Assembly (NCBI RefSeq): GCF_051900415.1
Contig: NZ_JBHZGL010000016.1
Coordinates: forward strand, 1 to 64,000
Length of the DNA stretch: 64,000 bases
DNA from: Frateuria_A sp051900415
Lineage (GTDB): Bacteria; Pseudomonadota; Gammaproteobacteria; Xanthomonadales; Rhodanobacteraceae
Direction: 5' to 3'
Shown piece by piece: positions 33,105 to 40,837 of this stretch. The notes under the pieces were generated by a model, which worked only from the letters and a program-made list of their open reading frames with translations, was not told the DNA's origin and did no database searches. Both the position numbers and the translations under genes were made by a program. How positions within the stretch are numbered: position 1 is the first letter of the stretch; the number at the start of each line of letters is the position of its first letter.

Positions 33105-35084
33105 TCAGAAATTCAGCCGCGCGTCGAGCGACACGCCGCGCCCGATGCGATTGCCGTTGGGATATTCCTGGTGCCAGGCATGCAACAGGTTCGAGCCGGA
33201 CAGCGAAAGCTCCAGTTTGTCGTTCACCAGCCAGCCCAGGCGCAGGTCCAGCTCCACGTAGCCGGGCACCTTCGGATCGGGCAAGGCATCCACGCCGCGC
33301 AGGTCGGCGAACAGCGTCCAGCTGTCGGACAGGTTCATCATCGAACGGATGAAACCCTGGTACTGCGGGTCGTCGCCGGCCTGCGACACGCCAAGCAGCG
33401 CGGCGCTGGGCGACTTGAAGCCCAGGTGCTGGCGCTGCGCATCGAAGCCGGCGCCCAGTTGCCACCAGTCGCTGATCGCGTAGCTGCCCCAGGCTTCCAC
33501 GCCATAGGTGTGCCCCTTCATGCCGTTGCCCCAGGTCAGGGGCAGGCCCGTGGGCGAAAGCTCGACTGTCCTCAGGTCGTCGTAGACGTTGTAGTACAGC
33601 GACACCGACACGGTCGCGCGGGTGGCCACCTGGCCGCGCCAGCCGGCCTCGTAGGCGGTGAGCTTTTCGCGCCTGAACGCCGGATTGCCGGTCAGGAAGA
33701 CGACCGTGCCGAGCTTCTCGATCACGTCCTCGTCGAACGGGGTCGGCGTGCGTACCGCACGCGAAGCGGCGGCCCACAGCAGGTTGTTCGCACCGGGCAT
33801 CCAGGACAGCCGCAGATTGGGCATCAGCGACACGCCCGAATACGGATCGTTCTCGGCCTTCAGGCCCAGCGTGAGCTGGGTTTTGTCGTTGAGCGCCACC
33901 TGGTCCTGCACGAAGGCGTTGGCCAGGTTCTGGGTATTCCGCGCCGGATCCCACAGCAGCGAATCGGCCGTCCCGATGCGGGGCGTGATGTCGTAGCGGT
34001 AGATGCGGTCACCCAGGCCCCACAGCAGCTGCTGGCGATCGCCCACGGCCAGGCTGTGCTGCAATTCCACGTCCAGCGTGTCCAGCGCGAAGCCGCTGCC
34101 GCCATCGCTGCTGTCGCGGCGATGCACGTGGTCGTAGTAGGCCTGCAACTGGACGCCCGAGGTGTCGCTGATGGTGTGCCGCCAGCGCGCCAGCACGTCC
34201 GCCTCGGTGCTGCGCGCATCGGAATCGCCGGGCTGGTCGGTACGGCCGTCGTGCAGGTCGCCCTGCAACATGACCGTGTCGCTGGGGCTGCTTTCGATGT
34301 CCACGCGGACGCCGACCTGCGGGCTGTTCCAGCCGTTGCGTGCAGGCCGCCCGCTGGCATCGTCCAGCTCATGGCGGCGCACGTCGCGCGCGTAGACCCG
34401 GTAGTGCGCATGCTTGCCGAGGGCACCGCCGTACTGCACGGCCGCGCTGGTTTCCAGGTTGCCCACGCGCACGGCCAGCAAGCCGCCGTCGGACTCGGCG
34501 CTGTTGCGCGTGATGATGTTGATGACGCCGTTGACCGCGTTGGCGCCCCACAGTGCGCCGCCCGGGCCGCTGATCACCTCGATCCGCTCGATGTTCTCCG
34601 GAAGCACGAACTGGTCGTCCCAGTACATGCCCGAGAAGATCGGCGAGTACACGCTGCGGCCGTCGATCATCACCAGCAACTTGTTGGGGAAATTCTGCGC
34701 GACGCTGTTGCCGCTGAAGCCGCGCGCGGTGACGAGGTAGTTGGCCGGGCTGGTCTGGAACACTTCCAGGTTGGGCGCCATCCGCAGGATGTCGGGCAGG
34801 CTCCGGGCGCCCGAACGCATGATGTCGTCGTGGCTGATCACGTAGACGGCCGCGGGCGCCTTGCTCAGCGGCTCCGGGTTCTTGGTCACCGAGGAGACGA
34901 CCACCTTGCCCAGATCTTCCAGCGTGAGACTGCCCAGATCGGTCGGCTGGGCCACCAGGCACATCGCGCGGGTCGACAGCGCAAGCAGGGTCATCGTGAG
35001 GGCGCCACGCGCCAGCGCACGCCTTCCCGCGCTCGTTCGCACGCTTCCTTGCGAAGGGGAATCCGGGCAGCGCATCAGGGCCAT
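33105..35084 (-). CDS. TonB-dependent outer-membrane receptor of the YfiR operon
   Basis: About 659 residues. The start is ATG 35084 or 35075; the second has a better AAGG spacing. After a signal region (GALTMTLLALSTRAMCLVAQ) comes the plug domain: DLGSLTLEDLGKVVVSSVTK, PAAVYVISHDDIMRSGARSLPDIL, VMIDGRSVYSPIFSGMYW and the GPGGALWGANAVNGVINIIT box. A 22-strand barrel follows, ending LDARLNF with the C-terminal aromatic. The plug is of the cobalamin/colicin-I type. It heads the receptor-yfiR-kinase-regulator operon, so ligand binding may be coupled to signalling; the ligand is unknown. Confidence 0.9.
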   Translation of the reverse strand: MALMRCPDSPSQGSVRTSAGRRALARGALTMTLLALSTRAMCLVAQPTDLGSLTLEDLGKVVVSSVTKNPEPLSKAPAAVYVISHDDIMRSGARSLPDILRMAPNLEVFQTSPANYLVTARGFSGNSVAQNFPNKLLVMIDGRSVYSPIFSGMYWDDQFVLPENIERIEVISGPGGALWGANAVNGVINIITRNSAESDGGLLAVRVGNLETSAAVQYGGALGKHAHYRVYARDVRRHELDDASGRPARNGWNSPQVGVRVDIESSPSDTVMLQGDLHDGRTDQPGDSDARSTEADVLARWRHTISDTSGVQLQAYYDHVHRRDSSDGGSGFALDTLDVELQHSLAVGDRQQLLWGLGDRIYRYDITPRIGTADSLLWDPARNTQNLANAFVQDQVALNDKTQLTLGLKAENDPYSGVSLMPNLRLSWMPGANNLLWAAASRAVRTPTPFDEDVIEKLGTVVFLTGNPAFRREKLTAYEAGWRGQVATRATVSVSLYYNVYDDLRTVELSPTGLPLTWGNGMKGHTYGVEAWGSYAISDWWQLGAGFDAQRQHLGFKSPSAALLGVSQAGDDPQYQGFIRSMMNLSDSWTLFADLRGVDALPDPKVPGYVELDLRLGWLVNDKLELSLSGSNLLHAWHQEYPNGNRIGRGVSLDARLNF

Positions 35085-35254
35085 CCTTACAGGGCAGTTG
35101 TCCAACGTCGTCTTGTTCTTGGTCCGCCGATCGGCCGCAACGGCATCGTCACCGCCGCCGGGCCGCGTCGAGCTCGGTTTTGATGCCGGACAGTGTACCG
35201 ATAACAGCGCGGACGCACCGTGTCGACCGGCAAGAATGCCGGCAGTTATGCGGA

Positions 35255-35698
35255 TCACTGCACATCGCCACCGGCCAGCGCGCGCACGAACCAGCGGATG
35301 GAAGGCGCGCCGATGTAGTGCGCCCAGGTGTCGACGTCACGGACCATCGCTTCGCCATCGCCCCCGAACGACTGCAGATAGGCGGCCGCCGTGCCGAACT
35401 GCCGGCTGCGTGCCTGCAGGTCGCGCGCGTTGCGCAGGGTCGCGCGGATCTTCTTGGGATTACGGATCATGCCCTCGGCCGCCAGCAGGTCGTCCAGGCG
35501 GTCGTCCGGCCAGGCGGCGACCGTCGCCAGCGCGAAGTCCGCGAAGGCATGACGGATGGCGGGCCAGCGCGCGCGGACCACGGCCGGCCGGAAGCGGGCC
35601 TGGAACACGGCGGCGGTGAGCAGCTCGAAAATCTCGTCGTCGCTGCGCGCCGGTTGGCCGCCCAACGGATTCCAGCCTTCGACGACCGGGAGCGTCAT
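35255..35698 (-). CDS. DNA-3-methyladenine glycosylase I (Tag)-like protein
   Basis: 147 residues matching the HhH-type Tag family: DDEIFELLTAAVFQARFRPAVV, then FADFALATVAAWPDDRLDDLL, RNPKKIRATLRNARDL and SIRWFVRALAG. The enzyme removes 3-methyladenine from DNA. The protein is about 40 residues shorter than E. coli Tag and lacks the N-terminal zinc-binding cysteine/histidine segment, as in the shorter 'Tag-like' branch. Function is therefore likely but not certain. It lies alone upstream of the alcohol dehydrogenase gene, 48 bp between them on the same strand. Confidence 0.8.
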   Translation of the reverse strand: MTLPVVEGWNPLGGQPARSDDEIFELLTAAVFQARFRPAVVRARWPAIRHAFADFALATVAAWPDDRLDDLLAAEGMIRNPKKIRATLRNARDLQARSRQFGTAAAYLQSFGGDGEAMVRDVDTWAHYIGAPSIRWFVRALAGGDVQ

Positions 35699-35746
35699 GG
35701 CGGATCGGTCCTGCGCGCGGCCCGCGCGCAGGACCTTGCGATGGCG

Positions 35747-36799
35747 TCAGGCGGCCAGCGAGGCGTTGTCGATCACGAAGCGGTACTTCACGTCGCTGCG
35801 CTGCATGCGGTCGTAGGCCTCGTTGATCTGCTGGGCGGGGATCATCTCGATGTCCGCGACGATGCCGTGCTCGGCGCAGAAATCGAGCATCTCCTGCGTC
35901 TCGGCGATGCCGCCGATGAGCGAACCGGCGATCGAGCGGCGGCCGAAGATCAGGTTGCCGACGCTGGGGCTCGGATGGGCATGCTCGGGCACGCCGACCA
36001 GGCACAGCGTGCCGTCGCGCTTGAGCAGGCGCGTGTAGGCGTCCAGGTCGTGGCTGGCCGCCACGGTGTTGAGGATGAAATCGAAGCTGCCGGCATGTTT
36101 GGCCATGTCGTCGGGGTTCTTCGAGATCACCACCTCGTCCGCGCCCAGGTCATGCGCATCCTGCCGCTTGGACTCCGAAGTGGTGAAGGCGACCGTGTGC
36201 GCGCCCATCGCATGGGCGATCTTGATGCCCATGTGGCCCAGCCCGCCGATGCCGACGATGCCGACCTTCTTGCCCGGGCCCGCACCCCAGTGGCGCAGCG
36301 GCGAGTAGGTGGTGATGCCGGCGCACAGCAGCGGCGCCACCGCGGCGAGCTGGTCTTCGGGATGCCGGATCTTCAGCACGAAGCGGTCGCTGACCACGAT
36401 CTGCTGCGAGTAGCCGCCCAGCGTGTGGCCGGGCGCGTCCGGCGTCTTGCCGTTGTAGGTGCCGGTGAAGCCGTTCTCGCAGAACTGCTCCAGCCCTTCC
36501 CCGCAGGACGCGCAGTGCTGGCAGCTGTCGACCAGGCAGCCGACGCCGACGGTGTCGCCGACCTTGAAGCCGGCGACCTCGCTGCCGACCGCGCTGACGT
36601 GGCCGACGATCTCGTGGCCGGGCACGCAGGGGTACAGCGTGCCGGCCCACTCGGAGCGGACCGTGTGCAGGTCCGAGTGGCACACGCCGCAATAGGCGAT
36701 GTCGATCTGCACGTCGTGCGGGCCAGGCTGGCGGCGCTCGATATCGATCGCTTCGAGCGGCTTGTCGCTGGCGTGGGCACCGTAGGCTTTGGTCTTCAT
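35747..36799 (-). CDS. Zinc-dependent NAD(P)-linked alcohol dehydrogenase
   Basis: 350 residues of the medium-chain dehydrogenase superfamily, YahK/cinnamyl-alcohol-dehydrogenase branch, which interconverts aldehydes and alcohols. The catalytic zinc site is CGVCHSDLHT, GHEIVGHV and the later cysteine in APLLCAGITTYSPL. The structural zinc site is SCQHCASCGEGLEQFC. The cofactor motif is GIGGLGHMGIK, with SESKR at the NADP-preference position. AGGAA precedes ATG 36799. It is next to a cupin gene and a decayed LysR gene, a common arrangement for inducible aldehyde reductases. Confidence 0.92.
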   Translation of the reverse strand: MKTKAYGAHASDKPLEAIDIERRQPGPHDVQIDIAYCGVCHSDLHTVRSEWAGTLYPCVPGHEIVGHVSAVGSEVAGFKVGDTVGVGCLVDSCQHCASCGEGLEQFCENGFTGTYNGKTPDAPGHTLGGYSQQIVVSDRFVLKIRHPEDQLAAVAPLLCAGITTYSPLRHWGAGPGKKVGIVGIGGLGHMGIKIAHAMGAHTVAFTTSESKRQDAHDLGADEVVISKNPDDMAKHAGSFDFILNTVAASHDLDAYTRLLKRDGTLCLVGVPEHAHPSPSVGNLIFGRRSIAGSLIGGIAETQEMLDFCAEHGIVADIEMIPAQQINEAYDRMQRSDVKYRFVIDNASLAA

Positions 36800-36857
36800 G
36801 GAGGGTTCCTGTGCGGGTGGGGAGGTGTGGCAACCGGTGGACGGTAGCAAAGGCGCC

Positions 36858-37268
36858 TCAGCGCTTTCCAACGCCGGCGAGGTACTGCGCGTCGCTGACG
36901 TGCTCCATCCAGTCGACGACCTTGCCGTCGAGTGCTTCCTGGATCGCGATGTGGGTCATCGAGGTGGTCGGCGTGGCGCCATGCCAGTGACGGTGGCCCG
37001 GCGGACAATAGATGGTGTCGCCGGCGCGGATTTCTTCGATCGGGCTGTCCTGGCACTGCGTCCAGCCGCAGCCGGCGGTGACGATGAGGATCTGGCCCAG
37101 CGGGTGAGAGTGCCAGGCCGTGCGCGCGCCCGGTTCGAAGGTGACGCTGGCGCAAGCGGTGCGTCCCGGTTCGGGCGCGGTAAAGAGCGGATCGATGCGG
37201 ACCTGGCCGGTGAACCACTCGGCCGCCCCCTGCATCGATGGCTGGGACCCGTTGCGCTTGATCTGCAT
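36858..37268 (-). CDS. Cupin-domain protein
   Basis: 136 residues containing one cupin domain: WHSHPLGQILIVTAGCGW (motif 1, two histidines) and IYCPPGHRHWHG (motif 2, histidines of the metal site). It resembles the short carboxymuconolactone/mandelonitrile-lyase-like cupins that accompany quinone- or aldehyde-reducing enzymes and LysR regulators. The product likely binds a metal and acts on a small substrate; which one is unknown. It precedes the alcohol dehydrogenase by 58 bp, probably in one operon. Confidence 0.88.
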   Translation of the reverse strand: MQIKRNGSQPSMQGAAEWFTGQVRIDPLFTAPEPGRTACASVTFEPGARTAWHSHPLGQILIVTAGCGWTQCQDSPIEEIRAGDTIYCPPGHRHWHGATPTTSMTHIAIQEALDGKVVDWMEHVSDAQYLAGVGKR

Positions 37269-37388
37269 GGTTTGGGGGTACTCCGTGAGGGCCGCCCGCT
37301 AGTGTGGGGATGGCGGACGCCCATGATTAGCCGACGCAATGTGCATGCACCTATGATCCAGGCTCATGAATCGCGTTACGCGCGCGCG

Positions 37389-37530
37389 ATGGGCCGGCGG
37401 AACTACAACCGTCTACTCGCCTTCGGATCGGTGGCGCGTGAGCGCAGCTTCGACCGCGGCGGCGCGGCCGGGCGTATCTCAATCGGCGCTGAGCCACGCC
37501 GTCAGCGGGCCGGAAGCACGACCGGGTTGC
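37389..37530 (+). pseudogene. LysR-type regulator, frameshifted N-terminal remnant
   Basis: From ATG 37389 the frame reads NYNRLLAFGSVARERSFDRG, the opening helix-turn-helix of a LysR regulator. After about 30 codons the similarity jumps to another frame, which reads VSQSALSHAVSGPEARPG, the recognition helix and following segment. A frameshift therefore divides the first 45 codons, and the rest of the usual 300 residues is missing. Intact LysR genes often stand divergent from cupin/aldehyde-reductase genes, so this was probably their regulator. Confidence 0.75.
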
Positions 37531-37692
37531 TCGCATTGGTTTGAGGAAGGAGGAAGCGTGGCTGGGGTGCGCGTTTGTTATTGAAAAGTGGACGAAATTG
37601 TCTACGCCAAATGCCACGAATGCCTAGCGGATGCTTAACGGGAGCTGTGTTGCAGTTTGCCTCGAGTACGCCGACTCCCCGAGGTGAAAGCC
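37531..37692. other. Leader region before the sulfate operon, part 1
   Basis: Between the LysR remnant and the small ORF at 37693 I see no gene. An AT-richer patch at about 37580-37625 (TTGTTATTGAAAAGTGG, then TTGTCTACGCC) is the most promoter-like DNA in the gap. No convincing riboswitch fold or CysB site could be defined by eye. Confidence 0.35.
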
Positions 37693-37848
37693 ATGCACGA
37701 CGCACTCGACATCCGCACCGCTCCCCGGCGCCGTGCCGACACGTCCACCGCGGCAAGGGCCCGTCGTCCAGGCACTCGCCGGCGCTTCCCGAGGGAAGCG
37801 TTCGATGACTGGGACAGCTCCCGCCACCGCGCGCTTGCGCCGGCCTGA
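37693..37848 (+). CDS. Possible small basic protein upstream of the sulfate operon (51 aa)
   Basis: 51 codons with a good ribosome site (GAGGTGA, six bases before ATG). The product is arginine-rich (TAPRRRADTST, RARRPGTRRRFPREAF) and ends DWDSSRHRALAPA. No family is recognised. Its position 126 bp before sbp suggests a leader or sulfur-response small protein, but this is inference; chance is possible in GC-rich DNA. Confidence 0.4.
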   Translation: MHDALDIRTAPRRRADTSTAARARRPGTRRRFPREAFDDWDSSRHRALAPA

Positions 37849-37974
37849 TCCGGCGTAACCGCTCCCGGGGGAAACACATCACCACGCCAGCCTGCGGCCC
37901 CACCGCAGGAACGGGTGTCTGCGCCTGCGGCGAGGACATCGCGTGCCACAGCCATCGTTCGTCAGGGAGATTCC

Positions 37975-38973
37975 ATGAAGAAGTTGATTGCGATCTGCGC
38001 CGTGCTCGGCGCGCTGGCCGCCGGTACCGCCGCGGCGAAAACCGTGACCCTGCTCAACGCGTCCTACGACCCGACGCGCGAGCTCTATCGCGACGCCAAC
38101 GCCGCCTTCGCCGCGCAATGGAAGGCGCAGCATGGCGACAGCGTGACCATCCGCATGTCCCACGGCGGCTCCGGCAAGCAGGCGCGCGCGGTCGTGGACG
38201 GCCTGCCGGCCGACGTGGTGACGCTGGCGCTGGCGCACGACATCGACGTGCTGGCCGATCGTGGCCTGATGCCCGCCAACTGGCAGCAGCGGCTGCCCGA
38301 CAACAGCGCGCCCTACACCTCGACCATCGTGTTCCTGGTGCGCAAGGGCAACCCGAAGAAGATCCGCGATTGGTCCGACCTGGTGCGCCCGGGCGTGCAG
38401 GTGATCACGCCCAACCCCAAGACCTCCGGCGGCGCGCGCTGGAACTTCCTGGCCGCCTGGGGCTACGCGCTCAAGCAGCCCGGCGGCAACGAGGCCAGGG
38501 CGAAGGCCTTCGCACACGAGTTGTACAAGCACGTGCCGGTGCTGGACACCGGTGCGCGCGGCGCCACCAACACCTTCGTCCAGCGCGGCATCGGCGACGT
38601 GCTGCTGGCATGGGAGAACGAGGCGATCCTCGCCCGGCAGGAAATCGGCGGCGCGGACGTCGAGATCGTGGTGCCATCGATGAGCATCCTGGCCGAGCCC
38701 ACGGTGGCGGTCGTCGACCGCAACGTCAACAAGCACGGCACCCGCGCCGTGGCCGAGGCCTACCTGAAGTTCCTCTACTCGCCGCAGGGCCAGGAGATCG
38801 CGGCGAAGAACCACTATCGCCCTCGCTCGCCGCAGGTGATGGCGAAGTACGCCGACCAGTTCCCGAAGATCCACCTGTTCACGCTGAAGGACATGTTCGG
38901 CAACTGGGACCAGGCGAACAGCAAATTCTTCGCCGACGGCGCGATCTTCGACCAGATCGGCCCGGGGACCTGA
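37975..38973 (+). CDS. sbp: Sulfate/thiosulfate-binding protein of the ABC importer
   Basis: 332 residues. The signal peptide is MKKLIAICAVLGALAAGTAAA, then the family start TVTLLNASYDPTRELYRDAN. Ligand-binding signatures are SHGGSGKQARAVVDGLPADV, the PNPKTSGGARWNFLAAWGYA loop and RGIGDVLLAWENEAI. The protein captures sulfate (or thiosulfate) in the periplasm and delivers it to CysT/CysW. GGGAGATTCC precedes the ATG at 37975. It is the first of four genes sbp-cysT-cysW-cysA. CysB control is expected from the family, not seen. Confidence 0.94.
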   Translation: MKKLIAICAVLGALAAGTAAAKTVTLLNASYDPTRELYRDANAAFAAQWKAQHGDSVTIRMSHGGSGKQARAVVDGLPADVVTLALAHDIDVLADRGLMPANWQQRLPDNSAPYTSTIVFLVRKGNPKKIRDWSDLVRPGVQVITPNPKTSGGARWNFLAAWGYALKQPGGNEARAKAFAHELYKHVPVLDTGARGATNTFVQRGIGDVLLAWENEAILARQEIGGADVEIVVPSMSILAEPTVAVVDRNVNKHGTRAVAEAYLKFLYSPQGQEIAAKNHYRPRSPQVMAKYADQFPKIHLFTLKDMFGNWDQANSKFFADGAIFDQIGPGT

Positions 38974-38974
38974 C

Positions 38975-39781
38975 ATGAGGCGGCGCATCCTTCCCGGCTT
39001 CAACCTGAGCCTCGGCTACTCGCTCACTTATCTCGGCCTGATCGTGTTGCTGCCGCTGGCGGCGCTGGCCTGGAAGGCCTCGGGACTGGGCATCGGCGGC
39101 CTGATCGATCTGCTGCGGGTGCCGCGCACGCTGGCGGCGCTGAAACTGAGTTTCGGTGGCGCCACGCTGGCGGCGGCGATCAACGTGGTGGTCGGCCTGC
39201 TGGTGGCGTGGGTGCTGGTGCGCTACCGCTTTCCCGGGCGGCGCCTGTTCGACGCCGCGGTCGACCTGCCCTTCGCATTGCCGACGGCCGTGGCCGGCAT
39301 CGCGCTGACCGCGCTGTACGCGCCCAATGGCTGGATCGGGCAGTGGCTCGCCGCGCTCGGCCTCAAGGTGGCCTATACGCCGTGGGGTGTGCTGGTGGCG
39401 ATGGTGTTCGTCGGCTTCCCGTTCGTGGTGCGCACGCTGCAGCCGGTGCTGGAGACGCTGGAGCACGACGTGGAGGAAGCGGCCGAGACGCTGGGCGCGC
39501 GGCGCTGGCAGATCTTCCTCAAGGTGATCCTGCCGATGCTGGTGCCGACGTTGCTGACCGGCTTCGCGCTGGCGCTGGCGCGCGCGGTGGGCGAGTACGG
39601 ATCGGTGATCTTCATTGCGGGCAACATCCCGATGAAGTCGGAGATCGCGCCGCTGCTGATCGTGCAGAGCCTGGAGCAGTTCGACTACGCCGGTGCGGCG
39701 GCGCTGGGCGTGGCCATGCTGGCGTTCTCCTTCGTGCTGCTGCTGCTGATCACGCTGCTGCAGCGCTGGAGCCATCGCTGA
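38975..39781 (+). CDS. cysT: Sulfate ABC transporter permease CysT
   Basis: 268 residues with six membrane helices. The cytoplasmic EAA loop reads EEAAETLGARRWQIFLKVILP (the site of contact with CysA). NLSLGYSLTYLGLIVLLPLAA and PFALPTAVAGIAL match CysT/CysU. Its ATG is one base after the sbp stop, so the two are coupled. It forms the membrane channel with CysW. Confidence 0.94.
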   Translation: MRRRILPGFNLSLGYSLTYLGLIVLLPLAALAWKASGLGIGGLIDLLRVPRTLAALKLSFGGATLAAAINVVVGLLVAWVLVRYRFPGRRLFDAAVDLPFALPTAVAGIALTALYAPNGWIGQWLAALGLKVAYTPWGVLVAMVFVGFPFVVRTLQPVLETLEHDVEEAAETLGARRWQIFLKVILPMLVPTLLTGFALALARAVGEYGSVIFIAGNIPMKSEIAPLLIVQSLEQFDYAGAAALGVAMLAFSFVLLLLITLLQRWSHR

Positions 39782-39795
39782 GCGGCGGTGGCGCC

Positions 39796-40656
39796 ATGAG
39801 CCGGCGGCCTTCGCGTTCGTTCGGTTGGCCGCGCCTGCTCGGGCGGACCCTGCTCACGCTCGCCGCGGTGGCGTTCCTGATCGTATTCCTGCTGCTGCCG
39901 CTGACGGCGGTGTTCGTCGAGGCCTTCCGCCAGGGCGCGGGCGCCTTCTTCGACGCGATCGGCCAGGACGAGGCGCGCTCGGCAATCTGGCTGACCGTGC
40001 TGGTGGCGGCGATCGCCGTGCCGGTGAACTTGGTGTTCGGCATTGCCGCGGCCTGGGTGATGGCGCGCTTCGAGTTCCGCGGCAAGTCGCTGCTCGGCGC
40101 CTTCATCGACCTGCCCTTCTCGGTCTCGCCGGTGATCTCCGGCCTGGTCTACGTGCTGCTGTTCGGCGCGCAGGGCTGGTTCGGGCCGTGGCTGGAGGCG
40201 CATGGCGTGAGCATCATCTTCGCCGTGCCAGGCCTGGTGCTGGCGACGATGTTCATCACCCTGCCGTTCGTGGCGCGCGAGCTGATCCCGCTGATGCAGG
40301 CGCAGGGCAACGAGGAAGAGGAAGCGGCCCGCGTGCTCGGTGCCAACGGCTGGCAGATGTTCTTCCGCGTGACGCTGCCGAACATCCGCTGGGCGCTGCT
40401 CTACGGCGTGCTGCTGTGCAATGCGCGCGCGATGGGCGAGTTCGGCGCGGTGTCGGTGGTGTCCGGGCACATCCGCGGGCTGACCACGACCATCCCGCTG
40501 GAAGTTGAGATGCGCTACAACGAGTACGACTACGTGGGTGCCTTCGCGGTGGCTTCGCTGCTGGCCTTGCTGGCGCTGGTGACGCTGGCGATCAAGACCG
40601 CGCTCGAATGGCGCTATGGCGACGAGATCGCCTCGCACGCGCCGGGTGGGCGGTGA
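39796..40656 (+). CDS. cysW: Sulfate ABC transporter permease CysW
   Basis: 286 residues, six membrane helices. EEEAARVLGANGWQMFFRVT is the EAA loop. DLPFSVSPVISGLVYVLLFG and EFGAVSVVSGHIRGLTTTIP are conserved CysW segments, and MRYNEYDYVGAFAVASLLAL is the usual C-terminal helix. A 14-bp gap separates it from cysT. A 180-bp gap with a REP-like palindrome separates it from cysA, which is unusual inside this operon. Confidence 0.94.
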   Translation: MSRRPSRSFGWPRLLGRTLLTLAAVAFLIVFLLLPLTAVFVEAFRQGAGAFFDAIGQDEARSAIWLTVLVAAIAVPVNLVFGIAAAWVMARFEFRGKSLLGAFIDLPFSVSPVISGLVYVLLFGAQGWFGPWLEAHGVSIIFAVPGLVLATMFITLPFVARELIPLMQAQGNEEEEAARVLGANGWQMFFRVTLPNIRWALLYGVLLCNARAMGEFGAVSVVSGHIRGLTTTIPLEVEMRYNEYDYVGAFAVASLLALLALVTLAIKTALEWRYGDEIASHAPGGR

Positions 40657-40680
40657 TGGGCCTTCGCATGCACGCAGATG

Positions 40681-40780
40681 GCGGTCGCGCACAAGGTGCG
40701 CTCCTGCATCGTCACTCCCTTGTAGGAGCGGCCGTGGGCGCGACCGCGGACAGCACGGTCGCGCCCAAGGGCGCTCCTAC
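40681..40780. repeat. REP-like palindrome (type B variant) inside the cys operon
   Basis: A full palindrome lies at 40722-40780: GTAGGAGCGGCCGTGGGCGC faces GCGCCCAAGGGCGCTCCTAC. It is preceded by a half copy GCGGTCGCGCACAAGGTGCG at 40681. The element separates cysW from cysA and could reduce CysA expression or protect the upstream mRNA; this is inference. Confidence 0.85.
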
Positions 40781-40837
40781 AGGTGCGTGGACGACGCCCG
40801 AATCCTTCTTCGATATCGGCTTTCCCGGAGACGACGC

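Noticed and set aside
32511..35183. 890-codon plus-strand open frame
   Set aside because: It is antisense to YfiR and the TonB receptor, has no family motifs, and is typical of third-position GC bias.
37575..37974. Riboswitch (SAM or similar) before sbp
   Set aside because: I looked for conserved riboswitch cores and a terminator/antiterminator pair, but found no convincing fold.
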